Positions 1 through 5,412 of a stretch of DNA of 13,490 bases are shown here, in pieces. The first letter of the stretch is position 1. Every line of letters begins with the position of its first letter. This stretch comes from CAYHXN01 sp964360605 (GTDB taxonomy: Bacteria; Patescibacteriota; Minisyncoccia; UBA6257; WO2-44-18), in assembly GCA_964360605.1 (NCBI GenBank), contig CAYHXN010000014.1, positions 1 through 13,490 of the forward strand, written 5' to 3'. Made by a program: the position numbers and the translations under genes. Under the pieces are notes generated by a model, which saw only the letters and a list, made by a program, of their open reading frames with translations, searched no databases and was not told the DNA's origin.

Positions 1-863
1 TCTGTAAAAGTGTGTTTTAAGGGGTCGATGAATTCACAGATATTTTTAATACCGATATACCCGGGGGATTCAAAGCTTTCGCAACTAGATGCTCCCGAAC
101 GAGTTATATTGGCAACGGCAGCTACTGGATCACCTGGAAGTAAATACCCGCGATTTTCACGAGCAATGCCGCCAGCGTATAAAAACGTCCCTGTTCCAAA
201 AGAGACATATTTATTATTAGCAACCGTGCCCGTTCCGCTTTTGATAGATAAACTAGGGCTTGGCGTGGTCGTGGTAGTCGCGACCGGTTCCGGTTGAGGT
301 TCTGGGAGGACAACGGGTTTCGTTAACTCCAGAAACTTTTCCCTGGTAGTTTGGTTAAAAATCCCAATAGGCTCTAAGCCATATTTTTCTTGAAACCGCT
401 TAACGGCCGCTTCTGTTAATCGTCCATAATAACCCGTAATAATTCCTTCCGGATAAAGAGATTTGTCTTGTGCCAAATATTCCTGGATGGCCCTAACCTC
501 TTCATTTTCCGATCCCGCAATTAAATCGGGGATTTCCATAGATTCTGCTGGTTCCGTGATAATTACTTTAGCTAATTCTGATAATTTTGTTCTGGTAAGC
601 GGCCCAACAATTCCTACCGGCTCAATCCCGTTTCTTGTTTGGAAACGCTTAATGGCGGTTTCGGTAAGACTTCCAAAATATCCCGTTACTAAACCCTCCG
701 GATAAATTTCTTTATCTTGTGCCAGGTAGGTTTGTAAATCGCGAACATCATTACCGTTTAATCCTAAATACAGTGAGCGAGTTAAAACAGGCGGGATTGT
801 TTGGGCAAAAGCGACTAGGGTGATTGTTGATAAAACTAAGGTAAAAAAAGTTTTTCTAACCAT
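1..863 (-). CDS. Secreted protein with two peptidoglycan-binding domains (partial, 3' end off the left edge)
   Basis: The reading frame is open from the ATG at 863 to the window edge, giving 287 residues with no stop. Residues 1-20 form a signal peptide (basic VRK, hydrophobic core, VAFA before Q21). Two PG_binding_1-like repeats follow at about 31-97 and 113-181. They share the pattern LAQDKx(I/L)YPEG(L/I)(V/I)TGYxGxLTE(T/A)A(I/V)KRFQ, so they arose by internal duplication. A Pro/Thr-rich linker (about 183-205) leads to a C-terminal region I do not recognise, with Cys261 and Cys276 that could pair. The domains bind the peptidoglycan stem peptide, so an exported wall-associated role is likely; whatever activity lies in the missing C-terminus is unseen. 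The start is supported by a good -10 box 6 bases upstream and by the signal peptide beginning there. There is no Shine-Dalgarno sequence. Confidence 0.85.
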   Translation of the reverse strand, partial: MVRKTFFTLVLSTITLVAFAQTIPPVLTRSLYLGLNGNDVRDLQTYLAQDKEIYPEGLVTGYFGSLTETAIKRFQTRNGIEPVGIVGPLTRTKLSELAKVIITEPAESMEIPDLIAGSENEEVRAIQEYLAQDKSLYPEGIITGYYGRLTEAAVKRFQEKYGLEPIGIFNQTTREKFLELTKPVVLPEPQPEPVATTTTTPSPSLSIKSGTGTVANNKYVSFGTGTFLYAGGIARENRGYLLPGDPVAAVANITRSGASSCESFESPGYIGIKNICEFIDPLKHTFT

Positions 864-869
864 TCTTTT

Positions 870-878
870 ATTATAACA
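870..878 (-). promoter_or_regulatory. Extended -10 promoter of the peptidoglycan-binding gene (leaderless)
   Basis: On the minus strand the sequence reads TGT-TATAAT, a perfect -10 hexamer with the extended TGn element. Only 6 bases separate it from the ATG at 863, so transcription should start at or next to the start codon. No convincing -35 is seen; the upstream position falls inside a terminator hairpin. Confidence 0.7.
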
Positions 879-889
879 AACCCGTAACC

Positions 890-910
890 AAAAACCGCCA
901 GTAACGGCGG
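890..910 (-). terminator. Rho-independent terminator (second of two)
   Basis: On the minus strand CCGCC, a six-base loop and GGCGG form a 5-bp GC-only stem followed directly by TTTTT. It backs up the stronger hairpin just upstream and insulates the peptidoglycan-binding gene from read-through. Confidence 0.6.
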
Positions 911-930
911 GGTTTTCTTTGGACAAACAA

Positions 931-960
931 TAAAAAAGCAGGTCATATCGTGTGACCTGC
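931..960 (-). terminator. Rho-independent terminator of the heptad-repeat gene
   Basis: GCAGGTCA and TGACCTGC form a perfect 8-bp stem around a 7-base loop, followed on the minus strand by TTTTTT. It lies 15 bases after the TAG that ends the full-length heptad-repeat frame, so it marks the original 3' end of that gene. Confidence 0.9.
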
Positions 961-975
961 CTGAATATCTGATAT

Positions 976-1389
976 CTATAAGATTCTCTTCCCGTCCCAA
1001 GGACAGTTAGGACACTCTGCTTTGTGCAATTTCTCAATCTTCGGCATGTTTCTTTTTAATGTTTTATCGTAGGCTCGTGATGCTTTATCGTAGGCTTGTC
1101 CTGCTTCATGGCAGGCTTGTTTTGCTCTAATGTAGTGCTCTGCTTTATAGTAGACTTACCATGCTTCAAAGTAGGCTTGATCTGCTTCATTGTAGGCTTG
1201 TCCTGCTTTAACTACTTCTTTGGGTAAGCGACCCTTAACTGCTTTGAATAAGCGGAAACGAGTAGCTTGCTCATTCTCGGGTTTATTTGTGCGGATATGT
1301 TCTGCCCGTTCTTTATAGCTATAGCACCATTCCAGAAGCTTCATATGGTGTACATGCCAGAAAAAGCCTTTCTGTTTAGTCCTTGTCAT
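976..1389 (-). pseudogene. Heptad-repeat protein with C-terminal CPNCPW motif, interrupted by an in-frame TAA
   Basis: The ATG at 1389 is preceded by AAGGAG (1395-1400, 5-base spacing) and a strong promoter, so the start is well supported. The frame stops at codon 78 (TAA, 1158-1156), yet continues in the same frame with clear protein-like sequence to a TAG at 978-976, for 137 residues if the stop is ignored. The N-terminal 60 residues are charged and aromatic (KLLEWCYSYKERAEHIR). Residues 62-109 are seven repeats of the type A-x-Q-A-Y-x-(E/K). The tail holds CPNCPW (126-131), a possible metal-binding or redox pair. The stop falls where most repeats have Gln (CAA), so a single C-to-T change explains it. 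No in-frame ATG lies soon after the stop to restart translation. I recall similar repeat proteins in CPR genomes, function unknown. It could also be a sequencing error or a tolerated truncation to 77 residues. Confidence 0.75.
1063..1206 (-). repeat. Tandem 21-base (7-codon) repeat tract
   Basis: Six complete 21-base units and one 18-base unit encode AGQAYNE, ADQAYFE, AW*VYYK, AEHYIR, AKQACHE, AGQAYDK and ASRAYDK. The fourth has lost one codon without shifting frame. The periodic GCAxxxCAAGCCTAC core is visible at DNA level. The 7-residue period with Ala and aromatic positions suggests a helical or coiled-coil rod. Confidence 0.85.
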
Positions 1390-1426
1390 TCCTACTCCTT
1401 CTTTCAAATAACTAAATCCTGCCACT

Positions 1427-1455
1427 ATATTAGCGTATGTTTTATTAAATGTCAA
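1427..1455 (-). promoter_or_regulatory. Sigma70-type promoter of the heptad-repeat gene
   Basis: On the minus strand TTGACA (1455-1450), a 17-base spacer and TAATAT (1432-1427) form a near-consensus promoter. The predicted start at about 1420 gives a roughly 30-base leader carrying the AAGGAG ribosome site. This is the best conventional promoter in the window. Confidence 0.8.
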
Positions 1456-1461
1456 TGTTTG

Positions 1462-1520
1462 GTTCCGGGACAGGCCTGCCTGCCGGTAGGCAGGCCTGTT
1501 TGCCGGCAGGCAGGGATTCG
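1462..1520. repeat. Split second copy of the tRNA-Gln 3' end
   Basis: GTTCCGGGACAGG (1462-1474) followed by GATTCG (1515-1520) together reproduce exactly the 19 bases at 1660-1678, the 3' end and T-arm of the tRNA-Gln gene. Identity ends on both outer sides. The intervening 40 bases are two palindromic 20-mers. The layout is that of a tRNA-end direct repeat, about 198 bp from the gene copy, into which a repeat unit was later inserted. Confidence 0.75.
1475..1514. repeat. Two tandem palindromic 20-mers (CPR-type GC-rich repeat)
   Basis: The units are CCTGCCTGCCGGTAGGCAGG (1475-1494) and CCTGTTTGCCGGCAGGCAGG (1495-1514). Each is nearly its own reverse complement, and both abut a CAGG that also ends the preceding flank, which could be a 4-base target duplication. 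Together with flanking ACAGG they form a 30-base inverted repeat (1470-1499) with a single mismatched pair. Translated, they give the PAGRQACLPAG strings that I recall as common spurious peptide in CPR gene predictions. Confidence 0.8.
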
Positions 1521-1640
1521 GCCACAAATAAATTTTTCTTCCGAAAAATTTTTCGCGGCCCGCCCCTCGCCATCCTCCTCGCCAATCGCTCGTCGGATAT
1601 GGCTGCGGTCTTCTCATCCCTGACGCAAGCCAAGAAGTTA
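1521..1640. other. Structured non-coding patch between the repeat and tRNA-Gln
   Basis: This stretch has no credible gene. It holds an AT hairpin (AAATTTTTC, 4-base loop, GAAAAATTT, about 1531-1552) that shares an arm with the 14-base palindrome CGAAAAATTTTTCG. A GC-rich core follows with repeated CCTCGCC/CTCGCC units (1565-1585), and a GCAAGC/GCTTGC hairpin lies next to the tRNA end (about 1625-1646). All frames give low-complexity peptides (for example SDWRGGWRGAGREKF on the minus strand), which I have the impression of having seen repeatedly in CPR predictions. It may be a dispersed repeat or RNA element; I cannot tell which. Confidence 0.4.
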
Positions 1641-1660
1641 GCTTGCTTCCTTTATATATG

Positions 1661-1731
1661 TTCCGGGACAGGGATTCGAACCCCGATACTCAGCTCCAAA
1701 GGCTGATGTCCTACCATTAGACGATCCCGGA
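1661..1731 (-). tRNA. tRNA-Gln(TTG)
   Basis: The minus strand folds as a complete 71-base cloverleaf. The acceptor stem is TCCGGGA/TCCCGGA with discriminator A at 1661. The D arm is GTCT...GGAC. The anticodon stem TCAGC/GCTGA encloses the loop CTTTGGA, giving anticodon TTG (1699-1697). The T arm is CGGGG-TTCGAAT-CCCTG. The anticodon reads CAA for glutamine. The next bases are CAT, so CCA is not encoded and must be added. The first pair is U1-A72, the pair that bacterial GatCAB amidotransferase is known to require, which fits glutamine made on the tRNA rather than by a GlnRS. The 5' end lies 14 bases from the scaffold gap. Confidence 0.95.
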
Positions 1732-1745
1732 ATTTTTTAATTCTG
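1714..1745. repeat. 32-base sequence repeated exactly across the scaffold gap (left copy)
   Basis: These 32 bases, covering the 5' part of tRNA-Gln and its upstream flank, recur without change at 1846-1877, immediately after the gap. The left contig ends at 1745 and the right one begins at 1846, so the simplest reading is two contigs that overlap by 32 bases and were not merged. Confidence 0.9.
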
Positions 1746-1845
1746 NNNNNNNNNNNNNNNNNNNNNNNNNNNNNNNNNNNNNNNNNNNNNNNNNNNNNNN
1801 NNNNNNNNNNNNNNNNNNNNNNNNNNNNNNNNNNNNNNNNNNNNN
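1746..1845. other. Assembly gap of exactly 100 N
   Basis: The run is exactly 100 N, a conventional placeholder for a gap of unknown size. The identical 32-base ends suggest that no sequence is missing. The alternative is a second tandem tRNA-Gln gene whose 5' end is the sequence at 1846-1863. Confidence 0.95.
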
Positions 1846-1912
1846 CCATTAGACGATCCCGGAATTTTTTAATTCTGAATGATGGATGAGGCACAAACTC
1901 CTAAGCGAAATT

Positions 1913-3025
1913 TTACCCTGAATTTTGTAAATTTTCAATAATGGCGATTTCTAAAGGTACAACCGCGAATGGGCTATAGCGCATTTCGGAGTAGGCGCGA
2001 ATTAGTGATTTAATAAAGGCAATGTGTTTTTGCGGAACGATTGCCGCGCCGTGAGCTTTTAACTGTTCCATTTCTTTTCCAGTAAACTCTTTTTTAAAAA
2101 GCACTTCCAGTCCCGTGTCCATTCTTAAACTTAAAATCCTGCGGAAATAATGAATAAGCTCTTTAGCAAGATCCACTAGGTTGTGTCCGCCTTCCTGAAT
2201 TTTCGCGAGATACTCCAGCGCGCCTTTAAGATCGTTTTTCAAAATATGGTCAGCGAGTTTGGCAATTCTGGTAAATCCAACCTGTCCCAATGTTTTCTCC
2301 ACTGTCTCTGCCGATACTTCTTCCGCCAAAGAAGTCATTTGTCCCAAAACCGATTCGGCGTCGCGAAGCGAACCCTCGGCAATAGCGGCAATTAATTCAA
2401 TAGCGTCCTCGGTAATTTTAAATTTCTCCGCTTTAGAAATTATTTGAAGTTTTTTAATAATCTGGTCTATCGCCAGTTTATGAAAATGAAACCGTTGGCA
2501 ACGGGAAGAAATAGTCGCGGGAACTTTTTCGTATTCCGTCGTCGCGAGGATTAAAATCGCGTGCGCCGGCGGCTCTTCCAAAGTTTTTAAAAGCGCGTTA
2601 AACGCGTCGCGAGTAAGCATGTGAGTTTCGTCAATAATAATCACTTTATAAGGATAGGAGGTAGGGGATAGTTTCACGCCTTCTTTTAGGGCGCGAATTT
2701 CATCAATACCTCTATTGGAAGCAGCGTCAATTTCCACGACATCTAAAGCTTGGCCGTTATCAATCGCCGCGCATCGGTCGCATCGATTGCAGGACTCGCC
2801 TTTTTCACGAAAATTTTTATCTTTTTCCCTAGTCGCGCAATTAGCCAGCTTCGCCACTAAACGAGCGGCTGTTGTTTTGCCAGTACCGCGCGGACCATAA
2901 AAAAGATAGGCGTGGGAAAGCCGTTCTTGCTTAGCGGCATTTTGTAAAATTGTAACAATGTGTTCCTGTCCCAAGAGATCCTCTAATTTTTTGGGGCGGT
3001 ATTTGCGGTAAATAGCTAAGGCCAT
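1913..3025 (-). CDS. dnaX: DNA polymerase III subunit gamma/tau, gamma-length
   Basis: This is the clamp-loader ATPase that opens and loads the sliding clamp with HolA and HolB homologues. The AAA+ motifs are clear: Walker A GPRGTGKT at 44-51; a zinc module with Cys63, Cys79, Cys82 and Cys85; Walker B VIIIDETH at 128-135; and the SSRC sensor motif ending at Cys176. The protein is 370 residues and ends just after the collar region. It therefore lacks the tau-specific C-terminal domains that bind helicase and polymerase, as in E. coli gamma (431 residues; tau 643). No slippery A-run is needed to make it. GTG at 3028 is possible, but ATG at 3025 lies 8 bases from the -10 box and begins the family's usual ALAIYRKYRP. 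The gene lies back to back with the 3085 gene. No terminator is seen before the tRNA. Confidence 0.97.
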   Translation of the reverse strand: MALAIYRKYRPKKLEDLLGQEHIVTILQNAAKQERLSHAYLFYGPRGTGKTTAARLVAKLANCATREKDKNFREKGESCNRCDRCAAIDNGQALDVVEIDAASNRGIDEIRALKEGVKLSPTSYPYKVIIIDETHMLTRDAFNALLKTLEEPPAHAILILATTEYEKVPATISSRCQRFHFHKLAIDQIIKKLQIISKAEKFKITEDAIELIAAIAEGSLRDAESVLGQMTSLAEEVSAETVEKTLGQVGFTRIAKLADHILKNDLKGALEYLAKIQEGGHNLVDLAKELIHYFRRILSLRMDTGLEVLFKKEFTGKEMEQLKAHGAAIVPQKHIAFIKSLIRAYSEMRYSPFAVVPLEIAIIENLQNSG

Positions 3026-3028
3026 CAC

Positions 3029-3057
3029 TTGAAATTATATAGGCAAAGCGCTAGAAT
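3029..3057 (+). promoter_or_regulatory. Promoter of the 3085 gene, interlocked with the dnaX promoter
   Basis: TTGAAA (3029-3034), a 17-base spacer and TAGAAT (3052-3057) predict a start near 3064 and a leader of about 20 bases with a ribosome site. The element occupies the same DNA as the dnaX promoter on the other strand, so the two polymerases could not bind together. Confidence 0.65.
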
Positions 3058-3062
3058 CTCAA
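3034..3062 (-). promoter_or_regulatory. Promoter of dnaX
   Basis: On the minus strand TTGAGA (3062-3057), 17 bases and TATAAT (3039-3034) form a near-consensus promoter. The -10 ends 8 bases before the ATG at 3025, predicting an almost leaderless mRNA. Its -35 shares base 3057 with the -10 of the opposing promoter, and its -10 shares base 3034 with the opposing -35. Confidence 0.8.
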
Positions 3063-3084
3063 AAGGAAATTTGAAAGGTGGAAA

Positions 3085-3342
3085 ATGTCTAAAATTGTCG
3101 GGTACAGATTTTCTTTTGTTTGGGATAAATTCGCGGTACTGAAACAATTCGGAAAAGTTTCTGCCGATTCCCTAGAAGAAGCAAAAAGCTTAGTGTTGAA
3201 GTATCTTCGCAGTGAAAAAAATCCCAACCGGGATTCGGTTGTCCATTTGAATGATGAAGAAATTCTTCTGAGAATAGAGATACATGAATTTGAACGGACG
3301 AAAGAAGTTTATGATTGTTTTACCGAGAACGCGGGAGAATAA
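3085..3342 (+). CDS. Small hypothetical protein, 85 residues
   Basis: I do not recognise this protein. It is soluble and acidic overall, with an aromatic N-terminus (GYRFSFVWDKFAVLKQFGKV), a helix-like middle (LEEAKSLVLKYLRSEK) and a C-terminal strand-and-helix pattern (EILLRIEIHEFERTKEVYDCF); no membrane segment or metal motif is seen. The start is supported by AGGTGG (3076-3081), which matches the downstream half of the usual anti-Shine-Dalgarno complement and so can sit close to the ATG. It has its own promoter, facing dnaX, and its own terminator at 3351, so it is a single-gene unit. Codon use resembles its neighbours. It is probably a real gene, given promoter, ribosome site and terminator, but its role is unknown. 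Confidence 0.75.
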   Translation: MSKIVGYRFSFVWDKFAVLKQFGKVSADSLEEAKSLVLKYLRSEKNPNRDSVVHLNDEEILLRIEIHEFERTKEVYDCFTENAGE

Positions 3343-3350
3343 AGTTACAT

Positions 3351-3376
3351 AGCCCCTTTCGGGGCTTTTGTTTTTT
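3351..3376 (+). terminator. Rho-independent terminator after the 3085 gene
   Basis: AGCCCC and GGGGCT pair around a TTTC loop, followed by TTTTG and TTTTTT. It begins 9 bases after the stop codon. Confidence 0.9.
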
Positions 3377-3380
3377 ACTA

Positions 3381-3386
3381 TATAAT
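3381..3386 (+). promoter_or_regulatory. -10 box for the 3393 gene (leaderless GTG start)
   Basis: A perfect TATAAT ends 6 bases before the GTG at 3393. No good -35 is visible because the position is taken by the terminator stem. Without it the gene would be cut off from upstream transcription, so a promoter here is needed. Confidence 0.6.
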
Positions 3387-3392
3387 TAAAAA

Positions 3393-4685
3393 GTGGTTAA
3401 AAAGATTTTGACATACATCTTTTTTGGGTTGGTACTAGCCGGCCTTTTTTTATTTTTAAAAGAAAACAATGTTATTTATATTTCTGCCGAATTAAGAGAA
3501 AATATCCCAATCTTGGACAACAAAAACCTGGATTTTAGTCCACAAAAACCCCTGGCTAATCCTCCGGAAACAATTAAAGCGATTTACCTTACCAACTGGT
3601 CTGCTAATAACGAAGATAGACTTTCCAAAACTATTCAACTTATTAAAGACACCGAACTCAACGCTCTTATTATTGATATTAAGGACTTTTCTGGCTACTT
3701 GGGCTATAACACGGAGCTGGAGTTGCCAAAAAAATACAACGCGATTGAGCTCCGTATTCCCCAATTAAATCGCTTAATCAAGCGGTTACACGATGAAGGA
3801 ATTTATCTGATTGGCCGAATTTCTGTTTTTCAAGATCAACGCTTGGCTCTAGCCAAACCGGAACTTGCCGTGCATAGCAAACAGGCCTTAGAAAAAAAGT
3901 ACGGCGTAAAACCGATTAGTGAAAATTCAATTCTTGGCGAAAACCAGTCGTGGGATTTTAGTAAAGTTTCCACTACCTGGAAAGACTATAAAGGCCTTAC
4001 CTGGATGGATACGGCGTCACAAGAAGTTTGGGACTACAACATCGCGATTGCTAAAGAAATTCTTGACCGAGGCTTTGATGAAGTTAATTTTGACTATGTT
4101 CGCTTTCCTTCCGATGGAAACATAGATGACACTACTCACCCGTTTTGGGACGAAAAAAAATTAAAGACTTATGTTGTTCGGGATTTTTTTAAATATTTAC
4201 GCGACCAACTTCCGTTAGCTAAATTATCAGCCGATCTTTTTGGTTTAGTAACCGTTAATCGTGATGGTTTGGGTATTGGACAGCACCTAGAATACGCCTT
4301 ACCGTATTTTGACGCCATTGCTCCGATGACTTATCCATCACACTATTTTAAAGGATTTATAGGTTATGAAAATCCGTCGGAACATCCTTATGAGGTTATT
4401 AAGTATTCACTTGACTCTGCCGCCCAGAGAATGAAACAATACAAACTTTCTTTATATAACGCTCTTGGCACTACCACGCCAATTTCAGAATTTAATTTTC
4501 CTATTGCTAAACTGCGTCCTTTTCTTCAAGATTTTGATTTGGGCGCGGATTATGACGGATTAATGATACGCAAAGAAATACAAGCCGTTTATGATGTTGC
4601 TTCCACCGCGCCGGAATTTTTTGACGGCTGGATGCTCTGGAACGCGTCTAATAATTACACAAGAGAGGCGCTTCTCGGAGAATAA
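3393..4685 (+). CDS. Membrane-anchored putative glycoside hydrolase, DUF4015 type
   Basis: The 430-residue protein starts with a single hydrophobic anchor (about 5-22), so the rest should face outside. The remainder matches the DUF4015 (putative glycosyl hydrolase, TIM-barrel-like) pattern: ALIIDIKDFSGYLGY at 91-105, the signature VNFDYVRFPSDG at 231-242, LSADLFG at 278-284, IAPMTYPSHY at 309-318 and GWMLWNASNNY at 412-422. Acidic residues in these motifs (Asp96, Asp98, Asp234, Asp281) are candidates for the active site. The substrate is unproven; an extracellular or wall polysaccharide is likely. The GTG start is chosen because a TATAAT box lies 6 bases upstream and the anchor begins there. 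scpA follows after 13 bases, so the genes may be co-transcribed. Confidence 0.85.
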   Translation: MVKKILTYIFFGLVLAGLFLFLKENNVIYISAELRENIPILDNKNLDFSPQKPLANPPETIKAIYLTNWSANNEDRLSKTIQLIKDTELNALIIDIKDFSGYLGYNTELELPKKYNAIELRIPQLNRLIKRLHDEGIYLIGRISVFQDQRLALAKPELAVHSKQALEKKYGVKPISENSILGENQSWDFSKVSTTWKDYKGLTWMDTASQEVWDYNIAIAKEILDRGFDEVNFDYVRFPSDGNIDDTTHPFWDEKKLKTYVVRDFFKYLRDQLPLAKLSADLFGLVTVNRDGLGIGQHLEYALPYFDAIAPMTYPSHYFKGFIGYENPSEHPYEVIKYSLDSAAQRMKQYKLSLYNALGTTTPISEFNFPIAKLRPFLQDFDLGADYDGLMIRKEIQAVYDVASTAPEFFDGWMLWNASNNYTREALLGE

Positions 4686-4711
4686 TGAATTGAGAATTAT
4701 GAATCATGAAT
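4685..4711 (+). repeat. Low-complexity ATGAAT repeat at the scpA start
   Basis: ATGAAT occurs at 4685, 4699 and 4706 within an AT-only stretch of GAATT/AATTATGAAT units between the upstream stop and scpA. It supplies the scpA start codon. Similar AATTATGAATTATG runs are, as I recall, dispersed in CPR intergenic regions. Confidence 0.4.
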
Positions 4712-5412
4712 TTGAAGTAAAAACTCAACAATACACTGGCCCGCTGGAAAAGCTTTTGGAACTGATTGAAGCCAAACAGCTCAACATTAATCAAATCAGC
4801 TTAGCGGACGTAACGGCGGATTTTTTGAGTTACATAAAACAGCTTGGCGGAACTACTGAACCAAGTGTATTGGCAGATTTTTTGGTTGTAGCTGCGAAAT
4901 TGGTTTTAATTAAATCCAAAACGCTTCTTCCTAATCTAGAACTTACCGAAGAAGAAACAGCGGATATTCACGATCTGGAATCTCGCCTTAAACTTTACCG
5001 AGAATTCAAGGTTGCCAGTGAAGGGATTAAAAGAATTTGGAGTCAAAATCGGACTTCTTACGGACGGCCGCTGTTTTTAAATCTCGGCGATCAGATGGTT
5101 TTTTATCCTCCGACAAAACTTTCGGTTTCGGATTTGGCCGCGAGTTTGTCAAGATTACTAGAAACTTTAAAAGAATTACTGCCGGAAACCGTGAAAAAAA
5201 TAAAGGAGGTCATTATTACTATTGAAAGTAAAATTCAAGAACTACTTGGTAAAATTCAGGGAGTTATGGAATACAGTTTCCAATCCATGACCAAAGAAAA
5301 AAGCAAAAAAGAAGTGGTGGTTCTATTCCTTGCCCTTCTCCATCTTCTGAAAGATCGCCTAATAAACGTTGAACAACAAGACCATTTTAGTGATATTATC
5401 CTAAGAAAATGA
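4699..5412 (+). CDS. scpA: Segregation and condensation protein A (kleisin)
   Basis: ScpA bridges the SMC dimer heads and recruits ScpB in the bacterial condensin that compacts and separates chromosomes. The 237-residue product has the N-terminal signature YTGPLEKLLELIEAKQLNINQISLADVT at about 12-39, a helical section VLADFLVVAAKLVLIKSKTLLP (57-78), and the C-terminal winged helix with VVVLFLALLHLLKDRLI and the QxxHFSDI element near the end. The frame is open back to 4591, but the ATG at 4699 matches the family start and avoids a long overlap with the upstream gene. No good Shine-Dalgarno is seen (only a GAG close by). It overlaps scpB by 4 bases (ATGA), so the two are translationally coupled. 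Confidence 0.95.
   Translation: MNHEFEVKTQQYTGPLEKLLELIEAKQLNINQISLADVTADFLSYIKQLGGTTEPSVLADFLVVAAKLVLIKSKTLLPNLELTEEETADIHDLESRLKLYREFKVASEGIKRIWSQNRTSYGRPLFLNLGDQMVFYPPTKLSVSDLAASLSRLLETLKELLPETVKKIKEVIITIESKIQELLGKIQGVMEYSFQSMTKEKSKKEVVVLFLALLHLLKDRLINVEQQDHFSDIILRK

Noticed and set aside
10..705. Plus-strand open frames of 95 and 80 codons at 10-297 and 463-705
   Set aside because: They lie opposite the peptidoglycan-binding gene, which has clear domains, a signal peptide and a promoter.
1063..1206. CRISPR-like periodicity
   Set aside because: The 21-base units are contiguous, without spacers, and keep a coding frame with a 7-residue repeat.
1390..1617. N-terminal extension of the heptad-repeat gene to an ATG at 1617
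   Set aside because: The extension translates repeat sequence and crosses the gene's own promoter. The ATG at 1389 has an AAGGAG site and a promoter just upstream.
1445..1706. Open frames through the palindromic repeat (PAGKQACLPAG, PAGRQACLPAGR) on both strands
   Set aside because: They run through GC-rich palindromes, the structured patch and part of the tRNA. No ribosome site or family match supports them.
1652..1894. Open frame across the N run with RIKKFRDRLM at both ends
   Set aside because: It is the translation of the 32-base duplicated contig ends and the N placeholder, overlapping the tRNA.
2183..2900. Plus-strand open frames inside dnaX
   Set aside because: They lie opposite a conserved AAA+ gene and have no family match or control signals.
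3393..4685. Defence or toxin function for the DUF4015-type protein
   Set aside because: It has the ordinary barrel signatures of that family and a single membrane anchor, with no nuclease or toxin motif and no partner gene.
4591..4698. Longer scpA start at 4591
   Set aside because: It would overlap the upstream gene by 95 bases and add residues not seen in the family; the protein-like kleisin start is at 4699.
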